Assembly (NCBI GenBank): GCA_022577435.1
Contig: JAKOON010000081.1
Span: 128,501-192,500, forward strand
DNA from: Embiotoca jacksoni
Taxonomy: Eukaryota; Chordata; Actinopteri; Embiotocidae
DNA length: 64,000 nt
Direction: 5' to 3'
In this document: positions 1 through 14,600 of the stretch, piece by piece
Numbering within the stretch: position 1 is the first letter of the stretch
Layout: each line of letters opens with the position of its first letter
Notes under the pieces: model-generated
Databases searched by the model: none
What the model saw: only the letters and a program-made list of their open reading frames with translations
What the model was told of the DNA's origin: nothing
Translations under genes and position numbers: made by a program

Positions 1-579
1 TAGAATATAGTGGGTGTGTTATAGAATATAGCCAGTGTGTTATAGAATATAGTCAGTGTGTTATAGAATATAGTCAGTGTGTTATAGAATATAGTGTGTG
101 TGTTATAGAATGTAGTGGGTGTGTAATAGAATATAGTCAGTGTGTTATAGAATATAGTGGGTGTGTTATAGAATATAGTGGGTGTGTTATAGAATATAGC
201 CAGTGTGTTATAGAATATAGTCAGTGTGTTATAGAATATAGTGGGTGTGTTATAGAATATAGTGGGTGTGTTATAGAATATAGTGGGTGTGTTATAGAAT
301 ATAGTCTGTGTTACAGAATATAGTGGGTGTATTATAGAATATAGTGGGTGTGTTATAGAATATAGTCAGTGTGTTATAAAATATAGTGGGTGTGTTATAG
401 AATATAGTGGGTGTGTTATAAAATATAGTGGGTGTGTTATAGAATATAGTCAGTGTGTTATAGAATATAGTGGGTGTATTATAGAATATAGTCAGTGTGT
501 TATAGAAAATAGTGGGTGTGTTATAGAATATAGTCAGTGTGTTACAGAATATAGTCAGTGTGTTATAGAATATAGTGGG

Positions 580-2330
580 TGTGTTATAGAATATAGTGGG
601 TGTGTTATAGAATATAGCCAGTGTGTTATAGAATATTGTCAGTGTGTTATAGAATATAGTCAGTGTGTTATAGAATGTAGTGGGTGTGTTATAGAATATA
701 GTGGGTGTATTATAGAATATAGTGGGTGTGTTATAGAATATAGTGGGTGTATTATAGAATATAGTGGGTGTGTTATGGAATATAGTGGGTGTGTTATAGA
801 ATATAGTCAGTGTGTTATAGAATATAGTCAGTGTGTTATAGAAAATAGTGGGTGTGTTATAGAATATCGTCAGTGTGTTATAGAATATAATCAGTGTGTT
901 ATAGAAAATAGTGGGTGTGTTATAGAATATAGTCAGTGTGTTATAGAATATAGTCAGAGTGTTATAGAATATAGTGTGTGTGTTATAGAATGTAGTGGGT
1001 GTGTTATAGAATATAGTGGGTGTGTTATATAATATAGTGGGTGTGTTATAGAATGTAGTGGGTGTGTTATAGAATATAGTGGGTGTATTATAGAATATAG
1101 TGGGTGTGTTATAGAATGTAGTGGGTGTATTATAGAATATAGTGGGTGTGTTATAGAATATAGTGGGTGTGTTATAGAATATAGTCAGTGTGTTATAGAA
1201 TATAGTCAGTGTGTTATAGAAAATAGTGGGTGTGTTATAGAATATCGTCAGTGTGTTATAGAATATAGTCAGTGTGTTATAGAAAATAGTGGGTGTGTTA
1301 TAGAATATAGTCAGTGTGTTATAGAATATAGTGGGTGTGTTATAGAATATAGTCAGTGTGTTATAGAATATAGTGTGTGTGTTATAGAATGTAGTGGGTG
1401 TGTTATAGAATATAGTCAGTGTGTTATAGAATATAGTCAGTGTGTTATATAATATAGTGGGTGTGTTATAGAATATAGCCAGTGTGTTATAGAATATAGT
1501 CAGTGTGTTATAGAATATAGTCAGTGTGTTATAGAATATAGTGTGTGTGTTATAGAATGTAGTGGGTGTGTTATAGAATATAGTCAGTGTGTTATAGAAT
1601 ATAGTGGGTGTGTTATAGAATATAGTGGGTGTGTTATAGAATATAGTCTGTGTTATAGAATATAGTGGGTGTATTATACAATATAGTGGGTGTGTTATAG
1701 AATATAGTCAGTGTGTTATAGAATATAGTGGGTGTGTTATAAAATATAGTGGGTGTGTTATAGAATATAGTCAGTGTGTTATAGAATATAGTGGGTGTAT
1801 TATAGAATATAGTCAGTGTGTTATAGAATATAGTGGGTGTGTTATAGAATGTAGTGGGTGTGTTATAGAATATAGCCAGTGTGTTATAGAATATAGTCAG
1901 TGTGTTATAGAATATAGTGGGTGTATTATAGAATATAGTCAGTGTGTTATAAAAGATAGTGGGTGTGTTATAGAAAATAGTCAGTGTGTTATAGAATATA
2001 GTCAGTGTGTTATATAATATAGTGGGTGTGTTATAGAATGTAGTGGGTGTGTTATAGAATATAGTGGGTGTATTATAGAATATAGTGGGTGTGTTATAGA
2101 ATATAGTGGGTGTATTATAGAATATAGTGCGTGTGTTATGGAAAATAGTGGGTGTGTTATAGAATATCGTCAGTGTGTTATAGAATACAGTCAGTGTGTT
2201 ATAGAAAATAGTGGGTGTGTTATAGAATATAGTGGGTGTGTTATAGAATATAGTCAGTGTGTTATAGAATATAGTGGGTGTATCATAGAATAAAGTCAGT
2301 GTGTTATAAAATATAGTGGGTGTGTTATAG
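580..2330. repeat. Large duplicated block in 21-bp array (offset 3854)
   Basis: This stretch recurs at about 4434-6184. Three landmarks agree: the GTCAGTG before a GAATGTAG unit (661 vs 4515), TGTTATGGAA (771 vs 4625) and TATCATAGAATAAAG (2281 vs 6135) are all 3854 bp apart. The block around 775-1032 also recurs at 13469-13726 and 14664-14921, with the downstream context shortened by three units (the TATCATAG landmark lies at 16107). The outer limits are approximate, because neighbouring units are almost identical. Confidence 0.85.
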
Positions 2331-5300
2331 AATATAGTGGGTGTATTATAGAATATAGTCAGTGTATTATAGAATATAGTGGGTGTATTATAGAATATAG
2401 TGGGTGTGTTATAGAATATAGTCAGTGTGTTATAGAATATGGTGTATGTGTTATATAATATAGTCAGTGTGTTATAGAATATAGTGGGTGTGTTATAGAA
2501 TATAGTGGGTGTGTTATAGAATGTAGTGGGTGTGTTATAGAATATAGCCAGTGTGTTATAGAATATAGTGTGTGTGTTATAGAATGTAGTGGGTGTGTAA
2601 TAGAATATAGTCAGTGTGTTATAGAATATAGTGGGTGTGTTATAGAATATAGTCAGTGTGTTATAGAAAATAGTGGGTGTGTTATAGAATATAGTCAGTG
2701 TTATAGAATATAGTGGGTGTGTTATAGAATATAGTGGGTGTGTTATAGAATATAGCCAGTGTGTTATAGAATATAGTGGGTGTGTTATAGAATATAGTGG
2801 GTGTGTTATAGAATATAGCCAGTGTGTTATAGAATATAGTCAGTGTGTTATAGAATATAGTCAGTGTGTTATAGAATATAGTGTGTGTGTTATAGAAGGT
2901 AGTGGGTGTGTAATAGAATATAGTCAGTGTTATAGAATATAGTGGGTGTGTTATAGAATATAGTGGGTGTGTTATAGAATATAGCCAGTGTGTTATAGAA
3001 TATAGTCAGTGTGTTAAAGAATATAGTGGGTGTGTTATAGAATATAGTGGGTGTGTTATAGAATATAGTGGGTGTGTTATAGAATATAGTCTGTGTTATA
3101 GAATATAGTGGGTGTATTATAGAATATAGTGGGTGTGTTATAGAATATAGTCAGTGTGTTATAAAATATAGTGGGTGTGTTATAGAATATAGTGGGTGTG
3201 TTATATAATATAGTGGGTGTGTTATAGAATATCGTCAGTGTGTTATAGAATATAGTGGGTGTATTATAGAATATAGTCAGTGTGTTATAGAAAATAGTGG
3301 GTGTGTTATAGAATATAGTCAGTGTGTTACAGAATATAGTCAGTGTGTTATAGAAAATAGTGGGTGTGTTATAGAATATAGTCAGTGTGTTATAGAATAT
3401 AGTGGGTGTGTTATAGAATAAAGTGGGTGTGTTATAGAATATAGTCAGTGTGTTATAGAATATAGTGGGTGTATCATAGAATAAAGTCAGTGTGTTATAA
3501 AATATAGTGGGTGTGTTATAGAATATAGTGGGTGTATTATAGAATATAGTCAGTGTATTATAGAATATAGTGGGTGTATTATAGAATATAGTGGGTGTGT
3601 TATAGAATATAGTCAGTGTGTTATAGAATATGGTGTATGTGTTATAGAATATAGTCAGTGTGTTATAGAATATAGTGGGTGTGTTATAGAATATAGTGGG
3701 TGTGTTATAGAATGTAGTGGGTGTGTTATAGAATATAGCCAGTGTGTTATAGAATATAGTCAGTGTGTTATAGAATATAGTGTGTGTGTTATAGAATGTA
3801 GTGGGTGTGTAATAGAATATAGTCAGTGTGTTATAGAATATAGTGGGTGTGTTATAGAATATAGTCAGTGTGTTATAGAAAATAGTGGGTGTGTTATAGA
3901 ATATAGTCAGTGTTATAGAATATAGTGGGTGTGTTATAGAATATAGTGGGTGTGTTATAGAATATAGCCAGTGTGTTATAGAATATAGTGGGTGTGTTAT
4001 AGAATATAGTGGGTGTGTTATAGAATATAGCCAGTGTGTTATAGAATATAGTCAGTGTGTTATAGAATATAGTCAGTGTGTTATAGAATATAGTGTGTGT
4101 GTTATAGAATGTAGTGGGTGTGTAATAGAATATAGTCAGTGTGTTATAGAATATAGTGGGTGTGTTATAGAATATAGTGGGTGTGTTATAGAATATAGCC
4201 AGTGTGTTATAGAATATAGTCAGTGTGTTATAGAATATAGTCAGTGTGTTATGGAATATAGTGTGTGTGTTATAGAATGTAGTGGGTGTGTTATAGAATA
4301 TAGTCAGTGTGTTATAGAATATAGTGGGTGTGTTATAGAATGTAGCCAGTGTGTTATAGAATATAGTCAGTGTGTTATAGAATGTAGTGGGTGTGTTATA
4401 GAATATAGTGGGTGTATTATAGAATATAGTGGGTGTGTTATAGAATATAGTGGGTGTGTTATAGAATATAGCCAGTGTGTTATAGAATATTGTCAGTGTG
4501 TTATAGAATATAGTCAGTGTATTATAGAATGTAGTGGGTGTGTTATAGAATATAGTGGGTGTATTATAGAATATAGTGGGTGTGTTATAGAATATAGTGG
4601 GTGTATTATAGAATATAGTGGGTGTGTTATGGAATATAGTGGGTGTGTTATAGAATATAGTCAGTGTGTTATAGAATATAGTCAGTGTGTTATAGAAAAT
4701 AGTGGGTGTGTTATAGAATATCGTCAGTGTGTTATAGAATATAATCAGTGTGTTATAGAAAATAGTGGGTGTGTTATAGAATATAGTCAGTGTGTTATAG
4801 AATATAGTCAGAGTGTTATAGAATATAGTGTGTGTGTTATAGAATGTAGTGGGTGTGTTATAGAATATAGTGGGTGTGTTATATAATATAGTGGGTGTGT
4901 TATAGAATGTAGTGGGTGTGTTATAGAATATAGTGGGTGTATTATAGAATATAGTGGGTGTGTTATAGAATGTAGTGGGTGTATTATAGAATATAGTGGG
5001 TGTGTTATAGAATATAGTGGGTGTGTTATAGAATATAGTCAGTGTGTTATAGAATATAGTCAGTGTGTTATAGAAAATAGTGGGTGTGTTATAGAATATC
5101 GTCAGTGTGTTATAGAATATAGTCAGTGTGTTATAGAAAATAGTGGGTGTGTTATAGAATATAGTCAGTGTGTTATAGAATATAGTGGGTGTGTTATAGA
5201 ATATAGTCAGTGTGTTATAGAATATAGTGTGTGTGTTATAGAATGTAGTGGGTGTGTTATAGAATATAGTCAGTGTGTTATAGAATATAGTCAGTGTGTT

Positions 5301-5459
5301 ATATAATATAGTGGGTGTGTTATAGAATATAGCCAGTGTGTTATAGAATATAGTCAGTGTGTTATAGAATATAGTCAGTGTGTTATAGAATATAGTGTGT
5401 GTGTTATAGAATGTAGTGGGTGTGTTATAGAATATAGTCAGTGTGTTATAGAATATAGT

Positions 5460-7060
5460 GGGTGTGTTATAGAATATAGTGGGTGTGTTATAGAATATAG
5501 TCTGTGTTATAGAATATAGTGGGTGTATTATACAATATAGTGGGTGTGTTATAGAATATAGTCAGTGTGTTATAGAATATAGTGGGTGTGTTATAAAATA
5601 TAGTGGGTGTGTTATAGAATATAGTCAGTGTGTTATAGAATATAGTGGGTGTATTATAGAATATAGTCAGTGTGTTATAGAATATAGTGGGTGTGTTATA
5701 GAATGTAGTGGGTGTGTTATAGAATATAGCCAGTGTGTTATAGAATATAGTCAGTGTGTTATAGAATATAGTGGGTGTATTATAGAATATAGTCAGTGTG
5801 TTATAAAAGATAGTGGGTGTGTTATAGAAAATAGTCAGTGTGTTATAGAATATAGTCAGTGTGTTATATAATATAGTGGGTGTGTTATAGAATGTAGTGG
5901 GTGTGTTATAGAATATAGTGGGTGTATTATAGAATATAGTGGGTGTGTTATAGAATATAGTGGGTGTATTATAGAATATAGTGCGTGTGTTATGGAAAAT
6001 AGTGGGTGTGTTATAGAATATCGTCAGTGTGTTATAGAATACAGTCAGTGTGTTATAGAAAATAGTGGGTGTGTTATAGAATATAGTGGGTGTGTTATAG
6101 AATATAGTCAGTGTGTTATAGAATATAGTGGGTGTATCATAGAATAAAGTCAGTGTGTTATAAAATATAGTGGGTGTGTTATAGAATATAGTGGGTGTAT
6201 TATAGAATATAGTGGGTGTATTATAGAATATAGTGCGTGTGTTATGGAAAATAGTGGGTGTGTTATAGAATATCGTCAGTGTGTTATAGAATACAGTCAG
6301 TGTGTTATAGAAAATAGTGGGTGTGTTATAGAATATAGTGGGTGTGTTATAGAATATAGTGGGTGTGTTATAGAATATAGTCTGTGTTATAGAATATAGT
6401 GGGTGTATTATACAATATAGTGGGTGTGTTATAGAATATAGTCAGTGTGTTATAGAATATAGTGGGTGTGTTATAAAATATAGTGGGTGTGTTATAGAAT
6501 ATAGTCAGTGTGTTATAGAATATAGTGGGTGTATTATAGAATATAGTCAGTGTGTTATAGAATATAGTGGGTGTGTTATAGAATGTAGTGGGTGTGTTAT
6601 AGAATATAGCCAGTGTGTTATAGAATATAGTCAGTGTGTTATAGAATATAGTGGGTGTATTATAGAATATAGTCAGTGTGTTATAAAAGATAGTGGGTGT
6701 GTTATAGAAAATAGTCAGTGTGTTATAGAATATAGTCAGTGTGTTATATAATATAGTGGGTGTGTTATAGAATGTAGTGGGTGTGTTATAGAATATAGTG
6801 GGTGTATTATAGAATATAGTGGGTGTGTTATAGAATATAGTGGGTGTATTATAGAATATAGTGCGTGTGTTATGGAAAATAGTGGGTGTGTTATAGAATA
6901 TCGTCAGTGTGTTATAGAATACAGTCAGTGTGTTATAGAAAATAGTGGGTGTGTTATAGAATATAGTGGGTGTGTTATAGAATATAGTCAGTGTGTTATA
7001 GAATATAGTGGGTGTATCATAGAATAAAGTCAGTGTGTTATAAAATATAGTGGGTGTGTT
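5460..7060. repeat. Tandem duplication in 21-bp array (offset 880)
   Basis: The 19-bp TCTGTG unit at 5501 recurs at 6381, and TATCATAGAATAAAG at 6135 recurs at 7015, both 880 bp apart. The junction lies near 6180-6340, where the run leading to TGCGTGTGTTATGG appears a second time. After 7015 the sequence follows the order seen after 2281 (offset 4734, checked at TTATATAATA, 2451 vs 7185). This is a later duplication nested in an older one. Confidence 0.85.
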
Positions 7061-9268
7061 ATAGAATATAGTGGGTGTATTATAGAATATAGTCAGTGTA
7101 TTATAGAATATAGTGGGTGTATTATAGAATATAGTGGGTGTGTTATAGAATATAGTCAGTGTGTTATAGAATATGGTGTATGTGTTATATAATATAGTCA
7201 GTGTGTTATAGAATATAGTGGGTGTGTTATAGAATATAGTGGGTGTGTTATAGAATGTAGTGGGTGTGTTATAGAATATAGCCAGTGTGTTATAGAATAT
7301 AGTGTGTGTGTTATAGAATGTAGTGGGTGTGTAATAGAATATAGTCAGTGTGTTATAGAATATAGTGGGTGTGTTATAGAATATAGTCAGTGTGTTATAG
7401 AAAATAGTGGGTGTGTTATAGAATATAGTCAGTGTTATAGAATATAGTGGGTGTGTTATAGAATATAGTGGGTGTGTTATAGAATATAGCCAGTGTGTTA
7501 TAGAATATAGTGGGTGTGTTATAGAATATAGTGGGTGTGTTATAGAATATAGCCAGTGTGTTATAGAATATAGTCAGTGTGTTATAGAATATAGTCAGTG
7601 TGTTATAGAATATAGTGTGTGTGTTATAGAATGTAGTGGGTGTGTAATAGAATATAGTCAGTGTGTTATAGAATATAGTGGGTGTGTTATAGAATATAGT
7701 GGGTGTGTTATAGAATATAGCCAGTGTGTTATAGAATATAGTCAGTGTGTTAAAGAATATAGTGGGTGTGTTATAGAATATAGTGGGTGTGTTATAGAAT
7801 ATAGTGGGTGTGTTATAGAATATAGTCTGTGTTATAGAATATAGTGGGTGTATTATAGAATATAGTGGGTGTGTTATAGAATATAGTCAGTGTGTTATAA
7901 AATATAGTGGGTGTGTTATAGAATATAGTGGGTGTGTTATATAATATAGTGGGTGTGTTATAGAATATCGTCAGTGTGTTATAGAATATAGTGGGTGTAT
8001 TATAGAATATAGTCAGTGTGTTATAGAAAATAGTGGGTGTGTTATAGAATATAGTCAGTGTGTTACAGAATATAGTCAGTGTGTTATAGAAAATAGTGGG
8101 TGTGTTATAGAATATAGTCAGTGTGTTATAGAATATAGTGGGTGTGTTATAGAATAAAGTGGGTGTGTTATAGAATATAGTCAGTGTGTTATAGAATATA
8201 GTGGGTGTATCATAGAATAAAGTCAGTGTGTTATAAAATATAGTGGGTGTGTTATAGAATATAGTGGGTGTATTATAGAATATAGTCAGTGTATTATAGA
8301 ATATAGTGGGTGTATTATAGAATATAGTGGGTGTGTTATAGAATATAGTCAGTGTGTTATAGAATATGGTGTATGTGTTATAGAATATAGTCAGTGTGTT
8401 ATAGAATATAGTGGGTGTGTTATAGAATATAGTGGGTGTGTTATAGAATGTAGTGGGTGTGTTATAGAATATAGCCAGTGTGTTATAGAATATAGTCAGT
8501 GTGTTATAGAATATAGTGTGTGTGTTATAGAATGTAGTGGGTGTGTAATAGAATATAGTCAGTGTGTTATAGAATATAGTGGGTGTGTTATAGAATATAG
8601 TCAGTGTGTTATAGAAAATAGTGGGTGTGTTATAGAATATAGTCAGTGTTATAGAATATAGTGGGTGTGTTATAGAATATAGTGGGTGTGTTATAGAATA
8701 TAGCCAGTGTGTTATAGAATATAGTGGGTGTGTTATAGAATATAGTGGGTGTGTTATAGAATATAGCCAGTGTGTTATAGAATATAGTCAGTGTGTTATA
8801 GAATATAGTCAGTGTGTTATAGAATATAGTGTGTGTGTTATAGAATGTAGTGGGTGTGTAATAGAATATAGTCAGTGTGTTATAGAATATAGTGGGTGTG
8901 TTATAGAATATAGTGGGTGTGTTATAGAATATAGCCAGTGTGTTATAGAATATAGTCAGTGTGTTATAGAATATAGTCAGTGTGTTATGGAATATAGTGT
9001 GTGTGTTATAGAATGTAGTGGGTGTGTTATAGAATATAGTCAGTGTGTTATAGAATATAGTGGGTGTGTTATAGAATGTAGCCAGTGTGTTATAGAATAT
9101 AGTCAGTGTGTTATAGAATATAGTGTGTGTGTTATAGAATGTAGTGGGTGTGTTATAGAATATAGTCAGTGTGTTATAGAATATAGTGGGTGTGTTATAG
9201 AATATAGTGGGTGTGTTATAGAATATAGTGGGTGTGTTATAGAATATAGTCTGTGTTACAGAATATAG

Positions 9269-9980
9269 TGGGTGTATTATAGAATATAGTGGGTGTGTTA
9301 TAGAATATAGTCAGTGTGTTATAAAATATAGTGGGTGTGTTATAGAATATAGTGGGTGTGTTATAAAATATAGTGGGTGTGTTATAGAATATAGTCAGTG
9401 TGTTATAGAATATAGTGGGTGTATTATAGAATATAGTCAGTGTGTTATAGAAAATAGTGGGTGTGTTATAGAATATAGTCAGTGTGTTACAGAATATAGT
9501 CAGTGTGTTATAGAAAATAGTGGGTGTGTTATAGAATATAGTCAGTGTGTTATAGAATATAGTCAGTGTGTTATAGAATATAGTGGGTGTGTTATAGAAT
9601 ATAGTGGGTGTGTTATAGAATATAGCCAGTGTGTTATAGAATATTGTCAGTGTGTTATAGAATATAGTCAGTGTGTGATGGAATATAGTGTGTGTGTTAT
9701 AGAATGTAGTGGGTGTGTTATAGAATATAGTCAGTGTGTTATAGAATGTAGTGGGTGTGTTATAGAATATAGCCAGTGTGTTATAGAATATAGTCAGTGT
9801 GTTATAGAATATAGTCAGTGTGTTATAGAATATAGTGTGTGTGTTATAGAATGTAGTGGGTGTGTTATAGAATATAGTCAGTGTGTTATAGAATATAGTG
9901 GGTGTGTTATAGAATATAGTGGGTGTGTTATAGAATATAGTGGGTGTGTTATAGAATATAGTCTGTGTTACAGAATATAG
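9269..9980. repeat. 712-bp higher-order repeat, copy 1
   Basis: A block of 34 units (33 of 21 bp and one of 19 bp, giving 712 bp) bounded by the 19-bp TCTGTG unit. The same spacing recurs at 10985-11696 and 25128-25839. The order of marked units (TTATAAAAT, TTACAG, GAAAATAG, ATATTG, TTATGG, GAATGTAG) is shared. This copy has small differences such as GTGATGG in place of TTATGG near 9677. Confidence 0.8.
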
Positions 9981-10984
9981 TGGGTGTATTATAGAATATA
10001 GTGGGTGTGTTATAGAATATAGTCAGTGTGTTATAAAATATAGTGGGTGTGTTATAGAATATAGTGGGTGTGTTATAAAATATAGTGGGTGTGTTATAGA
10101 ATATAGTCAGTGTGTTATAGAATATAGTGGGTGTATTATAGAATATAGTCAGTGTGTTATAGAAAATAGTGGGTGTGTTATAGAATATAGTCAGTGTGTT
10201 ACAGAATATAGTCAGTGTGTTATAGAAAATAGTGGGTGTGTTATAGAATATAGTCAGTGTGTTATAGAATATAGTCAGTGTGTTATAGAATATAGTGGGT
10301 GTGTTATAGAATATAGTGGGTGTGTTTTAGAATATAGTCAGTGTGTTATAGAATATAGTGGGTGTATCATAGAATATAGTCAGTGTGTTATAAAATATAG
10401 TGGGTGTGTTATAGAATATAGTGGGTGTATTATAGAATATAGTCAGTGTATTATAGAATATAGTGGGTGTATTATAGAATATAGTGGGTGTGTTATAGAA
10501 TATAGTGTATGTGTTATAGAATATAGTGGGTGTGTTATAGAATATAGTCTGTGTTACAGAATATAGTGGGTGTATTATAGAATATAGTGGGTGTGTTATA
10601 GAATGTAGTGGGTGTGTTATAGAATATAGTGGGTGTGTTATAGAATATAGCCAGTGTGTTATAGAATATAGTCAGTGTGTTATAGAATATAGTCAGTGTG
10701 TTATGGAATATAGTGTGTGTGTTATAGAATGTAGTGGGTGTGTTATAGAATATAGTCAGTGTGTTATAGAATATAGTGGGTGTGTTATAGAATGTAGCCA
10801 GTGTGTTATAGAATATAGTCAGTGTGTTATAGAATATAGTCAGTGTGTTATAGAATATAGTGTGTGTGTTATAGAATGTAGTGGGTGTGTTATAGAATAT
10901 AGTCAGTGTGTTATAGAATATAGTGGGTGTGTTATAGAATATAGTGGGTGTGTTATAGAATATAGTCTGTGTTACAGAATATAG

Positions 10985-11696
10985 TGGGTGTATTATAGAA
11001 TATAGTGGGTGTGTTATAGAATATAGTCAGTGTGTTATAAAATATAGTGGGTGTGTTATAGAATATAGTGGGTGTGTTATAAAATATAGTGGGTGTGTTA
11101 TAGAATATAGTCAGTGTGTTATAGAATATAGTGGGTGTATTATAGAATATAGTCAGTGTGTTATAGAAAATAGTGGGTGTGTTATAGAATATAGTCAGTG
11201 TGTTACAGAATATAGTCAGTGTGTTATAGAAAATAGTGGGTGTGTTATAGAATATAGTCAGTGTGTTATAGAATATAGTCAGTGTGTTATAGAATATAGT
11301 GGGTGTGTTATAGAATATAGTGGGTGTGTTATAGAATATAGCCAGTGTGTTATAGAATATTGTCAGTGTGTTATAGAATATAGTCAGTGTGTTATGGAAT
11401 ATAGTGTGTGTGTTATAGAATGTAGTGGGTGTGTTATAGAATATAGTCAGTGTGTTATAGAATATAGTGGGTGTGTTATAGAATATAGCCAGTGTGTTAT
11501 AGAATATAGTCAGTGTGTTATAGAATATAGTCAGTGTGTTATAGAATATAGTGTGTGTGTTATAGAATGTAGTGGGTGTGTTATAGAATATAGTCAGTGT
11601 GTTATAGAATATAGTGGGTGTGTTATAGAATATAGTGGGTGTGTTATAGAATATAGTGGGTGTGTTATAGAATATAGTCTGTGTTACAGAATATAG
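10985..11696. repeat. 712-bp higher-order repeat, copy 2
   Basis: Same order of marked units as 9269-9980 and bounded by the same 19-bp TCTGTG units. The stretch between copies 1 and 2 (9981-10984, 1004 bp) is a longer variant of the same theme. Confidence 0.8.
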
Positions 11697-14600
11697 TGGG
11701 TGTATTATAGAATATAGTGGGTGTGTTATAGAATATAGTCAGTGTGTTATAAAATATAGTGGGTGTGTTATAGAATATAGTGGGTGTGTTATAAAATATA
11801 GTGGGTGTGTTATAGAATATAGTCAGTGTGTTATAGAATATAGTGGGTGTATTATAGAATATAGTCAGTGTGTTATAGAAAATAGTGGGTGTGTTATAGA
11901 ATATAGTCAGTGTGTTACAGAATATAGTCAGTGTGTTATAGAAAATAGTGGGTGTGTTATAGAATATAGTCAGTGTGTTATAGAATATAGTCAGTGTGTT
12001 ATAGAATATAGTGGGTGTGTTATAGAAAATAGTGGGTGTGTTATAGAATATAGTCAGTGTGTTACAGAATATAGTCAGTGTGTTATAGAAAATAGTGGGT
12101 GTGTTATAGAATATAGTCAGTGTGTTATAGAATATAGTCAGTGTGTTATAGAATATAGTGGGTGTATTATAGAATATGGTCAGTGTGTTATAGAATATAG
12201 TGGGTGTGTTATAGAATGTAGTGGGTGTGTTATAGAATATAGCCAGTGTGTTATAGAATATAGTCAGTGTGTTATAGAATATAGTGGGTGTATTATAGAA
12301 TATAGTCAGTGTGTTATAAAAGATAGTGGGTGTGTTATAGAAAATAGTCAGTGTGTTATAGAATATAGTCAGTGTGTTATATAATATAGTGGGTGTGTTA
12401 TAGAATGTAGTGGGTGTGTTATAGAATATAGTGGGTGTATTATAGAATATAGTGGGTGTGTTATAGAATATAGTGGGTGTATTATAGAAAATAGTGCGTG
12501 TGTTATGGAAAATAGTGGGTGTGTTATAGAATATCGTCAGTGTGTTATAGAATACAGTCAGTATGTTATAGAAAATAGTGGGTGTGTTATAGAATATAGT
12601 GGGTGTGTTATAGAATATAGTCAGTGTGTTATAGAATATAGTGGGTGTGTTATAGAATATAGCCAGTGTGTTATAGAATATAGTCAGTGTGTTATAGAAT
12701 ATAGTCAGTGTGTTATAGAATATAGTGTGTGTGTTATAGAATGTAGTGGGTGTGTAATAGAATATAGTCAGTGTGTTATAGAATATAGTGGGTGTGTTAT
12801 AGAATATAGTGGGTGTGTTATAGAATATAGCCAGTGTGTTATAGAATATAGTCAGTGTGTTATAGAATATAGTGGGTGTGTTATAGAATATAGTGGGTGT
12901 GTTATAGAATATAGTGGGTGTGTTATAGAATATAGTCTGTGTTACAGAATATAGTGGGTGTATTATAGAATATAGTGGGTGTGTTATAGAATATAGTCAG
13001 TGTGTTATAAAATATAGTGGGTGTGTTATAGAATATAGTGGGTGTGTTATAAAATATAGTGGGTGTGTTATAGAATATAGTCAGTGTGTTATAGAATATA
13101 GTGGGTGTATTATAGAATATAGTCAGTGTGTTATAGAAAATAGTGGGTGTGTTATAGAATATAGTCAGTGTGTTACAGAATATAGTCAGTGTGTTATAGA
13201 AAATAGTGGGTGTTTTATAGAATATAGTCAGTGTGTTATAGAATATAGTCAGTGTGTTATAGAATATAGTGGGTGTGTTATAGAATATAGTGGGTGTGTT
13301 ATAGAATATAGCCAGTGTGTTATAGAATATTGTCAGTGTGTTATAGAATATAGTCAGTGTGTTATAGAATGTAGTGGGTGTGTTATAGAATATAGTGGGT
13401 GTATTATAGAATATAGTGGGTGTGTTATAGAATATAGTGGGTGTATTATAGAATATAGTGGGTGTGTTATGGAATATAGTGGGTGTGTTATAGAATATAG
13501 TCAGTGTGTTATAGAATATAGTCAGTGTGTTATAGAAAATAGTGGGTGTGTTATAGAATATCGTCAGTGTGTTATAGAATATAATCAGTGTGTTATAGAA
13601 AATAGTGGGTGTGTTATAGAATATAGTCAGTGTGTTATAGAATATAGTCAGAGTGTTATAGAATATAGTGTGTGTGTTATAGAATGTAGTGGGTGTGTTA
13701 TAGAATATAGTGGGTGTGTTATATAATATAGTGGGTGTGTTATAGAATGTAGTGGGTGTGTTATAGAATATAGTGGGTGTATTATAGAATATAGTGGGTG
13801 TGTTATAGAATATAGTGGGTGTGTTATAGAATATAGTGGGTGTGTTATAGAATATAGCCAGTGTGTTATAGAATATAGTCAGTGTGTTATAGAATATAGT
13901 CAGTGTGTTATAGAATATAGTGTGTGTGTTATAGAATGTAGTGGGTGTGTAATAGAATATAGTCAGTGTGTTATAGAATATAGTGGGTGTGTTATAGAAT
14001 ATAGTGGGTGTGTTATAGAATATAGCCAGTGTGTTATAGAATATAGTCAGTGTGTTATAGAATATAGTGGGTGTGTTATAGAATATAGTGGGTGTGTTAT
14101 AGAATATAGTGGGTGTGTTATAGAATATAGTCTGTGTTACAGAATATAGTGGGTGTATTATAGAATATAGTGGGTGTGTTATAGAATATAGTCAGTGTGT
14201 TATAAAATATAGTGGGTGTGTTATAGAATATAGTGGGTGTGTTATAAAATATAGTGGGTGTGTTATAGAATATAGTCAGTGTGTTATAGAATATAGTGGG
14301 TGTATTATAGAATATAGTCAGTGTGTTATAGAAAATAGTGGGTGTGTTATAGAATATAGTCAGTGTGTTACAGAATATAGTCAGTGTGTTATAGAAAATA
14401 GTGGGTGTGTTATAGAATATAGTCAGTGTGTTATAGAATATAGTCAGTGTGTTATAGAATATAGTGGGTGTGTTATAGAATATAGTGGGTGTGTTATAGA
14501 ATATAGCCAGTGTGTTATAGAATATTGTCAGTGTGTTATAGAATATAGTCAGTGTGTTATAGAATGTAGTGGGTGTGTTATAGAATATAGTGGGTGTATT

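Noticed and set aside
4095..4886. Plus-strand open frame of 263 codons (CVIEYSG/Q heptads) and dozens like it across 1-47300
   Set aside because: It is the 21-bp satellite read in its one stop-free frame. There is no non-repetitive domain, no splice or promoter context, and the frames end wherever a 19-bp unit shifts the phase.
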